64,000 nucleotides of DNA, from contig JBAJFE010000014.1 in assembly GCA_037903355.1 (NCBI GenBank), forward strand, positions 1,674,001 through 1,738,000. The letters are read 5' to 3'. Source of the DNA: Trichuris trichiura (taxonomy: Eukaryota; Nematoda; Enoplea; Trichinellida; Trichuridae). The translations under genes were made by a program, and so were the position numbers. Every line of letters begins with the position of its first letter. Within the stretch, counting starts at the first letter, position 1. Below, piece after piece: positions 10,641-23,430 of this stretch. The notes beneath the pieces were generated by a model. It did no database searches and was not told the origin of the DNA. It was given only the letters and a program-made list of their open reading frames with translations.

Positions 10641-11614
10641 TGTCGCCGCAAGGAGCTTTGCTGCTACAGTCACCACAGACCAAGGTACACAATGACTTCA
10701 TCGTTCAGCTGTTTCTGAACACCTACAGCACGTCACTGAATTTTTTCTCCGGTAATGGAATAATGCCACATTTATAATTTGGCAGTTTATTTTCAAATAA
10801 TCGTACTTGCTTAGCTGATACGATCACTTTTAAAAGACTGTCAGAAGCTCTGGTGCATAAGAAACGTTCGCGTAGTTTTCTGTTTTTCTTTGTGCCGCGA
10901 GAGAGATGCTACAGACACGGCATTATAAACTGTCTTACCAATTTAACCGATTGCGGCACAATGATCATGTGACCTGGTTGTGCTGAAGTATTCAAATTAA
11001 TGTTCCTAGCAAAACTATCAAAGTAATGTTATACTAAGGATGAGAATTTAATCTTAAAAGTAGGCATTTTCCTCTGCACGCACACAAATTGTAGTTTATT
11101 CAGGGTTATTCACTGTAAGGCATTTGTTGATCGACTGCACAATGGCAATCACCTCTAATGGCTGCGAATCTTTCAGAACAGCTAACACTTGAAGAAGAAC
11201 AAACAATTAATCTCATTTAGTCACCTTGCAGCCTAAGATGTTCTCTGAAGCTTAAACAAGCAATTCCAAAATCAGCTTTGTGTAAGCATTAGCAATTGAC
11301 CTCAAATCAACGGCGCTATCTATGCTGCTTTGTAGTATTAATTCAAACAGCTTTGAAGTTCAACACCAGCCAGAATCAACTTGAAATCAGAAGGTTCTTG
11401 ACAAAATACTGTCACCGTTATTTTAATCAAGACGGAAAAATTATTTCACGACATGAGGACAGTACATAATCAACGTGAGTAGAGAAAATCGCATGTAAGG
11501 ACAACTTAAGTTGACAAACTGGAATTGGTGTGAGGTCCAATTAATTCGGTGAAGCACATAGCAGACAGACAGGTATGCTGCTTATTTAAATTTTTACTAC
11601 GTCTAACTTTAAGT
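10641..11614. other. No gene recognised
   Basis: AT-rich sequence with no splice-supported exon, repeat arm or RNA gene that I can see. It is downstream of the TMEM41B stop codon (11615). Confidence 0.4.
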
Positions 11615-12648
11615 TCAGTTGCTTTCTGACGGCAACATATAAGAAGACAAGCGCTCTTTCTTACGCTTGAAATTGGCCATTCCCTTCTCCATCCAATCAC
11701 GGCCGTATACCGGCAGCAGAGAAAGTAAGGCGACTAGTATTAAAATAGCAACACGTTTCGGAGCTAAAGGGTTGTCCATGGTGACAAGTTCGTTCAAGCT
11801 TTTTCCAGCCTGTATAAACAACAAAGACGGCGGAGCGACACCTTAAGGTAAAGTTGCATAATTTCGTGACAAGTATTTCTTTACCGAGGAATGTGCCTAA
11901 AAAAAAGGCTCGGAAGGGCACTTCAACGAACGGTGCCGCAACGTTGATTGACCAGTTGGGAAAGATAGGTGTTATCCGTAAGAAAATCACATAGAACACC
12001 ATATGTTCCGCATTTTCTGCCACCTAGGAACATATTCCGCTTTACTGCAGGTAAGCTGGGTCCAAATTACCTTTCTTGACCATTCGTCAAACCTTTCTGG
12101 CCATAGTCGAACAATGAGGCTCTTTCCAAAAAGGGAGGATAAAACGTAGCAGTTTGACGCGCCAATGGCAGAGCACTGAGCAAAAAAAGGAAACTTTCAA
12201 CTAATGGCTGACATACAATCAACTTACCAAGCACACCACAGCAAGGGCTGTCCAGAATGGAAATAGATATCCGGACAAAATGCTCAGAAAAACGGAACCG
12301 GGAATGGCAAAAGACTGAAGGCTAAAACGACCTGAAGTTAACCTCAAATTTCAGACGCTCCACGGCGATATATTACAACACGTATGCAATGACGATTGCA
12401 CCAAGAACTGCGCAATAATGCTTTTCCTTATATTTGCGGAGTATCAGTCCTAGGAGTCTTGCATCTTCAAGACTTCTTGGCACTTTAACTGCCCTTTTCT
12501 CTTCCCTAGAAATCAGAGCAACGTTACAAGAATCCAAAGCGGAATGAAACTCTCACGCTTCCAAAGGTGGGAAGTGAGTAAAGACGAAAATTGCAAGGGA
12601 ACATGCAGCTAGAAAAATGCCTAGGAGAAAGACGGCGCCTTTACTCAT
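11615..12648 (-). CDS. TMEM41B: TMEM41B-like ER scramblase (VTT/DedA family)
   Basis: TMEM41B is an ER multi-pass phospholipid scramblase of the VTT (VMP1/TMEM41/DedA) family needed for autophagosome and lipoprotein formation. Six exons on minus: 12648-12557, 12505-12377, 12321-12228, 12175-12071, 12023-11885, 11841-11615, total 786 nt, 261 residues. All introns are 43-55 bp, GT..AG and phase-consistent. Visible family blocks in order: an N-terminal membrane segment (VFLLGIFLAACSLAIFVF), KVPRSLEDARLLG, SFAIPGSVFLSILSGYLFPF, GASNCYVLSSLFGK, FLRITPIFPNWSINVAAPFV, FRAFFLGTFLGVAPPSLLFI, then QAGKSLNELVT and a last hydrophobic helix before a basic tail. An in-frame TAA upstream of 12648 fixes the start. 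It is divergently paired with ZC3H15. Intronic stops break the frame, so raw ORFs hide the gene. Confidence 0.93.
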
Positions 12649-12783
12649 AAATTTAATACCACTGGGCGAACAGGGTTAAATGGCAAGCAGGCAGCGAGGT
12701 TGACTGTCGCAATAAACTTGACGATTTTTAAGTAACTGTGGTTGCTCTTATTTTTCTTTAATAACTCGCCGTCCGGTGGGAGG
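12649..12783. promoter_or_regulatory. Bidirectional promoter region
   Basis: Only 135 bp separate the start codons of TMEM41B (minus) and ZC3H15 (plus). Both genes must be transcribed from this interval or from within each other's 5' end. I see no clear TATA box. Confidence 0.6.
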
Positions 12784-14879
12784 ATGCCTCCGAAAAAGGG
12801 GAATCAGCCTAACAAAAAAACAGTAGAGAAGCAAAAGGAAAAAATTATAGAGGTATGTATAAACAAAATGTTTTTTATTGGACCTATTTTTTGCTCCGCC
12901 GAGTTCCACCGAAAATCGCATGACTTTAAAGCTATGATAAATTAGCACTGAGGGGTAGCTGAGTCAGGGAGTTTAGCATTTAACTTTATTTCAGGACAAA
13001 ACTTTTGGTCTGAAGAATAAAAAAGGAGCAAAGCAGCAGAAGTTCATAAAGATGGTTACCCACCAGGTGAAGAACCAAGGAGTTTCCATGTCAAAGGTTT
13101 GGCACTTCATTGTCATTCGGCAAAGTTAGGGCGATTTCACAAAGCAGCATATTATGACAAACAGGTGCTTTTGTTTGTGTCAAAGTTCACTTGTGGGGTC
13201 GTTTTCGATGCGTCCCATTATCTTGTTAAAACTGAATCTTTTACGATAAAACAGAAGCGGATTTTTGGAAGACTTGTTACAGATTGAGTCAGAAAAGAGG
13301 GAAAAGCTAAAGAAGAAGACGGATTTGGACGATCTGAATGCATTATTCAAGCCTGTTGTGAATAAAACTTTTGGTCTGAAGAGGTAAAAAAGGAGCAAAG
13401 CAGCAGAAGTTCATAAAGATGGTTACCCACCAGGTGAAGAACCAAGGAGTTTCCATGTCAAAGGTTTGGCACTTCATTGTCATTCGGCAAAGTTAGGGCG
13501 ATTTCACAAAGCAGCATATTATGACAAACAGGTGCTTTTGTTTGTGTCAAAGTTCACTTGTGGGGTCGTTTTCGATGCGTCCCATTATCTTGTTAAAACT
13601 GAATCTTTTACGATAAAACAGAAGCGGATTTTTGGAAGACTTGTTACAGATTGAGTCAGAAAAGAGGGAAAAGCTAAAGAAGAAGACGGATTTGGACGAT
13701 CTGAATGCATTATTCAAGCCTGTTGTGAATATGCCAAAAATATCGAAAGGTCCAATTACATATCAATGCTATTCGGAAGCAAACGCCCTCTTGTTTTAGA
13801 TGTGGATCCGAAGTCTGTACTGTGTCCCTTTTTTAAGCAGGGAGCTTGCAACAAAGGTGATAAGTGCAAGTTCAGTCACGACCTCTCCATAGATGGAAAA
13901 GCTGAAAAACGAAGCATCTATGTCGATCGAAGGGATATGCAAAGTACGCTTTTTATTTACGTCTTGCTGCTGCATGCATTGTTTGGTTTTAGACGATACT
14001 ATTGACAACTGGGATGAGGAAACGTTGAAGGAAGTTCTGAAAAAAAAGCACGGCGAAGCGGATAAAAATAAGAGTGCCACTACAATAGTAAACAAAGTTT
14101 TTTCTCTACGCGCTGATATGGTATTTCTTTATAGATTTGCAAGTTCTTCTTGCAAGCTTTAGAGGAAAGCAAGTACGGTTGGTTTTGGGAGTGTCCCAAT
14201 GGCGATAAGTGCATTTATAGGTTGTAAAAAATAATTCTTTTTATACTTTATAATACGTTCAAGCTTGTAGGCATGCGGTGCCTCCTGGATTTGTTTTAAA
14301 AAAAGACAGGATAAAGCCCGCTGAAAACAAGGAAGAGATCAGCTTGGAAGACCTTATAGAAAAGGAGCGCGCTGCCCTTGGAGACAATTTGACCAAAGTT
14401 ACCCTAGAAACATTTTTGAAATGGAAAGAGAGAAAACGTAAAGAATTGCTGAAACGCCGAGCCGAGGAGGAGAAGCGAAAACGCAACGAATATAAGTCAG
14501 GAAAAGATACCGGTTTAAGCGGACGAGAGCTGTTCACATACAATCCTGATCTTATGCGTCAGGATGACGAAGAAGCAGATGAAATGGAGTATGTGATTAA
14601 TAAAGAAAACGAAGAGGTTTGATCTGAAATTGTAATTGGAATCTCACAAACTTGTTTTAGGAGGACGTAAAAGCAGTGGATGTGTCTGAAGAGATGTTCT
14701 TAAAGGGTATAGGGATGGTTGGCGACATCGATGAGGAGCTGTTTAATCCGGACGATATGCCCGATGAAGACGTGGATGGAAATGGCTCGCTGCTCGAAAC
14801 TGGCGCTTCCGCTCAGCTTCCATCAGATTGTGACAAAAGCTTGTCTAATGACATAGAAAAATTAAATATGTCTAATTAA
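12784..14879 (+). CDS. ZC3H15: ZC3H15 / DFRP1 CCCH zinc-finger protein
   Basis: ZC3H15 (DFRP1) binds and stabilises the ribosome-associated GTPase DRG1. Exons: 12784-12852, 12995-13096, 13650-13749, 13800-13943, 13993-14087, 14135-14220, 14271-14616, 14661-14879; total 1161 nt, 386 residues, all GT..AG. The start MPPKKGNQ matches the family. Zinc finger 1 is C99-x7-C107-x5-C113-x3-H117 ([19 protein letters not shown]). Finger 2 is C172-x17-C190-x5-C196-x3-H200, with [15 protein letters not shown]. It is followed by [10 protein letters not shown], a Lys/Glu-rich helix and the DFRP region [14 protein letters not shown], then an acidic tail. A 366-bp tandem duplication covers the end of exon 2 through part of exon 3; this model skips the chimeric exon between the copies (13283-13463), which contains a stop. 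Confidence 0.93.
12998..13730 (+). repeat. 366-bp intragenic tandem duplication
   Basis: Copy 1 is 12998-13363 and copy 2 is 13364-13730. They appear identical except AAT at 13016-13018 versus AGGT at 13382-13385. Both breakpoints fall inside exons: the unit runs from exon 2 through the intron into exon 3. The exon between is a 3'/5' chimera with its own acceptor and donor. Confidence 0.95.
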
Positions 14880-16104
14880 AATTTTTGTAATGGCGAATGT
14901 TGCGGGCATTGAGGTTTGTTTAGGTATGAAAAATACCAGCGCGAGATAATGCCATTTCTTAAAATTAGGTCTTTGAAAGGACTGGATGATTTTAGCTTTG
15001 TCAGATGCTGCATGCGTTTCAGGGATGCTGCATGTGTTCTTGTACTATTAACAAAGCAGTACTAATCACGAAAGTGGTGAGGCATGGTGCTGTTAGAAAT
15101 GTCTCAAGACAGTGCAATTGCCATTTTCGTCTTCAGATTCCAATGTTATGGGCCTTCTGTCCAGTCATAATTTCCAGATGTTGAACTCCTATACACTCTC
15201 CCATCTTCAGCTTAACCATATGTTGTAGGAGGAATGTACTTTTCTGCAGCTTGCTCTTAGCAGTGCACAAACTGTATTACCTCCAATGACGCTGTAAACG
15301 ACATAATCGCTCATCCGTGCTCTGACTCTGATGAAGACGAAAGAAAGCTCTATTGAGAGCAGCTAACATCGTTCCCGCTCTTACTATTTATATTCCATTG
15401 CGCGCGGTTTTTTCAATCGAGCATTACGTAAGAAGGCGGCGAAAGAGAGCTTAACAGAGATTAGTACTACATACATATTACTCCGCAACTACGTGGCAGT
15501 TCTTCTGATTCCCGCAAGGCAAAAGTTTACCTAATTTAAAGACCATCTCATGCTGATAAAGTTTCTATGTGAATGATCAGAAGTGACATGTGAATCATAT
15601 GTGCTATGTTCGTATCTAACTGCCTTAAACATTCCGTAAGCGCACTATGTGTATGCAGGCACGTCGCGTAGATTTGAGAAGGTAGAGCGATCAGATGTTC
15701 TGTATTCAAAGAGCAGTTGACCTTGAGATCAAAACTGCGGCGAGCTCTACATCGAACACGTCTCCTAAGGCAGAACGGCGATAGCTGGAGTTCGCTGCGT
15801 CAAGCTCAGAATGCGTCAAATTAACCTGCTCTGCATCAAAGTTATTCAAGCGAGCCGTATAGAGTTAATTTAAAAAACAAAATTTAAAAATTTTAGAAGA
15901 TTTTTGTTTCATTTTAACGGAGATTAGTTAATTTTAGCCTCTCATTGTGCTACGTTCCGCCCGATTATTTCCGAGTTTTATAATTTGTCACCTGCGAATC
16001 ATAAACAGCTGTTCCAGTTTACAGTGTTCCAAAGTCATTGTGGGAGTCTGTTCGGGATAACTTACAGTGTCTTCTGCAGCTGCGCCGTTTGATGTTACGC
16101 TGAT
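14880..16104. other. No gene recognised between ZC3H15 and ARL1
   Basis: Contains the ZC3H15 3' flank and ARL1 upstream region. No open frame with splice support was found. Weak internal repetition occurs around GGGATGCTGCATG near 15020. Confidence 0.4.
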
Positions 16105-19149
<3,045 letters not shown>

Positions 19150-20878
19150 CATTTTGCGTCGAAGCGCTGCTGCGGAAGAGCAGACGTTGCCTCAGTTTTC
19201 ATTCACTGGTTCACTTGCATTCTCTAGTCCTAAATACGTTTAAATTGTAAGAGTCGCTAAGTCAGCGTTAACTGCATTGAGGCCTACTGCTGCGTAATGC
19301 ACGCTCTCTGGCCTTTGTTCTGAGCTGATGATTTCTATTCATTGGCCATGCCAGAAAGGGTGCCTTGTTTTCCAAGCTTGTTGTCTGTTGCTGACTGTTC
19401 ACAATGCAGTTTGCGGTGAAAAGTGGTTAGGCAATTAAATGCTGATCTTTTTTAATCGATATCCTTCCTACTTGTGCACTTTTTTAAATCTTATTCTGCT
19501 TGATGCTTCGTGTATGTACAGTTCTGTCTCTTCAAATATTATTTTAATTTTTAAAAATAATGTTTTGCTAATTTTAAGCTCCTTGAAAAATTTTTGTATT
19601 GCTTAGAATCAATTTTTGAGTGATTCTTCAGTGTGACCTTAAGTTGGGCCCAATTGTGCGACGGTCAAAGAAGTATCAACCAGGCGGCCAAACTGAGTCA
19701 CCCCTAAAATGCAATGTTTAGAAAAAGTGTCATTGGTATAGTTTGCGAAAGTACGTTTGGCAGAGCGCTTATAAGCGCAACTTCAAATGCGCTGTTACAG
19801 TTGGTGTACTGGACATTCCAAGGCTTATTTTGACAAGAGCTAATTGTGCATCATTTGTTGATTATCATGTTTGCCCATCGAAACATAGCAGCTTTCTTTG
19901 CGTCAGCTTTTTTAATTATCTCTGAGAGCCTATTTATTCCTAGCGTTCAGCCGAACCGATGAACTGTTGATTGTTATTAAGCCACGTTAGAAGGAAAGAT
20001 GCGCAGAGTTTTTGGTTCAATTTCTGCTTTAAGTGTCATCAAGAAGTCATGTATAGGAGCCTTGATAGCTTTTATAGGGTCATTAGTACTTTGCTGTATG
20101 AAACTCGGTGTCTAGGAAACCGTGCTATTTCTATTTGAGCATTGAATTTGGTTAGCAAAGACGCTTCATGTTCTTCATGATGAAAATGCTTTGCTGCAGT
20201 TCTACAACTAGAAAGTTTACTACAGGTCCAAAGAAGCCTTTCTATCAAAGCAGAGCTCAAACGTATAAAGTTTTCAACATGAAGAAGCCGCACGTCCCTG
20301 TACTTCAAACTGGAGCCATCAACTCCCACGCATCCGGCTGACGAGGACCATAAAAAAGATGTCCCACTTTTGCGTAAAGTTTTCCGAACGGTTCACTTTT
20401 CTTGGAAGTGGATGCTTCTATCGTCCTATATTCAGTGAAAGAGTTATTGATTGAAAACTGGATTTCCGGTAGCAGAAGGCTATGTTTCCATGGGAGAACT
20501 ATGGTGCAGTCTGTTTAATGAGAAAAAAATAATGCGATGTTCGAAGCTTTCAGGACAACCTGATCCCATCTTCAGCGAAACTTGATAGTTGTATCAGGCT
20601 TGATAAGGGGACTGCAAAGGAAATTATGAATATTTTTCTTATGAAGTCACGACGTTTTTATACTGTTACGCACATATCCAGCTTTCAAGCGTTGTAGATT
20701 TAATCTATTCATTTTTTAGCGATTGGTTGCACTACAGAAGGCTTAACACAAGTCTGCATCGTGGATTGGAAATGCAGCTCCTCGCAGTGAGCGGATGATT
20801 GGAAGAAGTGGTTCAAATCGGCATAGTGTGATATTCTAAGACGACAGAAATATGACTGTAAATATGCAGTCGTAGCAG
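19150..20878. other. No gene recognised (ARL1 3' flank)
   Basis: AT-rich with scattered short frames only. I see no exon with family resemblance and no structural RNA. Confidence 0.4.
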
Positions 20879-20930
20879 CTAGACGTTAAGGGTATATATA
20901 GACGCTAGACGTTAAGGGTATATATATATA
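20879..20930. repeat. 26-bp tandem repeat, two copies
   Basis: The unit CTAGACGTTAAGGGTATATA plus six bases occurs at 20879-20904 and again at 20905-20930, followed by a short TA run. Confidence 0.8.
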
Positions 20931-20999
20931 TGTAAAATCGAACCCGTTGATTACGATGGGTGAACTAGAGAATAATTTTAAAAATATGAAATAATAATT

Positions 21000-21121
21000 G
21001 TTGGTAGAGTAGTTGTTTCGTTCAATTACAGGTACCAGCACAGACAAAATAAACGGGAAAAGCCGTAGAAGACCTTACAACTATGAAACAACAGCCCGTT
21101 ACGAAGCATCCTATTTTCAAG
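21000..21121 (+). mobile_element. 5'-truncated copy of the foldback repeat family
   Basis: Matches the right arm of the family from GTTGGTAGAG through ACGGGAAAAGCCGTAGAAGA, CTTACAAC and CCCGTTACGAAGCATCC to TTTTCAAG. It lacks the stem-loop part, so it is truncated on the left. It is bounded by the direct repeat AATAATAATT (20990-20999 and 21122-21131). A left truncation plus a short target duplication is the signature of target-primed reverse transcription, though this duplication is low-complexity. Confidence 0.6.
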
Positions 21122-21131
21122 AATAATAATT

Positions 21132-22139
21132 ATTAATAAAAGTAACAATTAAAAGGTTAATCTTAAGAACGAACGTATGTCATAGATTTTTCATGTATAA
21201 TGAAAAGCATTAACGTTATTACTATTAATATTCAATCAGAACCTAATCACGTCTCACTTGACCAGTTCTGCATTTTTACTCCTGTATTTTGTATATATAT
21301 ATATATAACATGATTGCGAGTAAATATTTTATTAATGAAGCTTTAGGGACCAAACTTGTCCCGCCGTCATTGGCTGTACTTAGTATGACAGAAAAAATTG
21401 GTCTTCAACGTACCATTAACAAAATATTTATATTTGTGCGAAGAGGCTATTTTCGCTGAGTTATAAGAAAGTCCGCTTGAAATTAAATAGCAAATGAAGC
21501 TGCAAGTATTAATGTTAACTGTTGTTATGTCTCCAGCAAGTTCAAGTGCCCAGCACTACATTAGTGGAAAAGGTATGGGTATAAATAAAACAATATCGCT
21601 ATAAAACATAACTGTCTTTCCTAAAAGGCGGTTGCGCATGGCGCACTCCTAAGTATGCTTATTATATTATATTTTTAAGAGTGTTTTTGAAAGTAGGGTA
21701 AATTCTGTTATTATTATCAACAAAGCAGCCGAGTTAGTATACGGCTAAGGTTGCTTTAGTCAACCATTTTGTACTTCTGCGACGCCCATTCAGAGGCTGC
21801 ATGCAATGCGTGATAGATATGCAAATTGATTCAGGTTGCAACAATATGGTTTTGTTAAAACGGTCATTATCGATTGTGCAGTGGGATAACAGAGATTATA
21901 CATAGAAGGTCTTGCAGTTGGACTTCTGACGTTTTGAACGTGTCCATAGCAAGTGGACAATTTCATTTCTTTTTTATCGGTTAATGACTCGCTCACCAAG
22001 AATGGCTGAATAGGAAGCTGAATAGAATCCTAAAGTGTACTAACCTGTGGCAACCGGAGCTTCATTGACTGAATGAACTCCCTTGCAGACAATGGTCAAC
22101 TCGCTAATAAATGGGAAAACCTCTTATAGCTTTTCGAAG
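21132..22139. other. AT-rich spacer
   Basis: Contains a (TA)8 run at about 21292 and no gene-like signal. Confidence 0.4.
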
Positions 22140-23430
22140 CCATTCTTTTTCCTGTGTTAGTGGCTGATCCGGTATTTCACTCTGCAGTCGATACCATCCT
22201 GTCGCTGTTGCCACGCCGCCTTATTAGAACCGAGAACCACTGCTAATTCGCTTCTGGCCGTTGCTGGTGATGAAGTGGTCCAACGAGCCATCGATCTTGT
22301 TTTGCCGGCTCGTAAACACATTTCGGGTTCCGTCCCTTTCTCATCAACAACTCTCAATTGGATCGGCTGGCTTGAAGAAACTGCGTCGTCTATTCAAACG
22401 GTTCCCGCCAATTATCCCCTCAATCTGCATGACTTTGGCTTAGCAAATTCACGGACAGAATACGTCGGTGGGCGATCTTACACCAGAGGCCAAGGCAGAA
22501 ATGGCGACTGATGGTTCATTTCCCTCCCTCCTACCAGTTCTGCTCTATTGACTGCATCTGTCGTCGAATCATTGTCTGTCGCTTTGTCTAGTTGCTCTCT
22601 TCAGTCAATGCCGGCGCATAAATGGAATGATGATGCAAGGATTCAACGACGCGCTTCTGCTGGTCGAAAGAACAGGCCGCACGCTTCATTACGTTTATTT
22701 CCTTTCGTCCGTTCAGGCATGGCTCATTGAAATGGTCGGCAACGAAACTCTCTTAAATGCTGATCAGCAAAAGTGAAATCAGTTGTTGCAGCTTCATAAA
22801 AGGCGCCCTTGTTACTTGGTTCTTCAGGTATGTTCAAGTGCGGTTTTTTCTTATTCATTACTGTTCGGCTGCTAAGTCTTCCAAAGATGCGTAAGAGTAT
22901 GGAAATGAGAACCCCAAACTTTATCAATATTCAGTAACCAAGTTAGATCCAAAGTTTTCAAGTCGGCACAGCGTTCTGATAAAAAATTAATGCGATCGTT
23001 TTCGCAAGGTCTACTGACTTTATAAGCACTCAGTCATTTAGGCAGACATATTCACCCTCTTGCACTTTTGAGCTCACAGGGATGACTTGGTCACACATTT
23101 TCTAATTTTGGCATGGCACGTACTCTGCGTTCTTGTCACAGGATCAGCAAAAACTTTTGAAAAAGGCAGAGGCCGGATTGGGAAGGCAGTCGCCTTCTGC
23201 CGTCGCTGACTGGTGCGGTTTGAGGAGAAAGGAGCCAAAAAAAATTAGCAGTATGAACACTTGCCAGTAAGAACCCTTTTCTTTCAGCCATCAGGAAGTG
23301 GCAGTTACAAATAGCTAACTGGTTAAAACAAGCGCTGCTGTCTGACAAAAAGGACTTCTCGATTGTCACTCATTCCTCATTTTTTGTCTCAGTCCCCGGA
23401 AGCACTCAGTTTTTATTTAAACTGAGCAGT
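22140..23430 (+). pseudogene. Coding-like stretches with frame breaks, unidentified
   Basis: Several plus-strand stretches look protein-like and have splice-like ends. From 22161 (after TGTGTTAG) one frame reads VADPVFHSAVDTILSLLP; a +1 change then leads to ANSLLAVAGDEVVQRAIDLV and on to a stop at about 22510. Another runs through FNDALLLVERTGRTLHYVYF and AWLIEMVGNETLLNADQQK to a TGA (about 22774), staying open beyond it to a CAG|GTATGT donor. After a GTCACAG acceptor (about 23142) DQQKLLKKAEAGLGRQ follows, and IRKWQLQIANWLKQ comes after 23290. I do not recognise a family and the frames do not join cleanly. It could be a decayed gene, a real gene with exons I cannot phase, or chance in a GC-richer patch. 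Confidence 0.2.

Noticed and set aside
13099..13654. Two identical 62-codon frames (13099-13287 and 13466-13654)
   Set aside because: They lie in the duplicated ZC3H15 intron; the identity reflects the duplication and not a gene pair.
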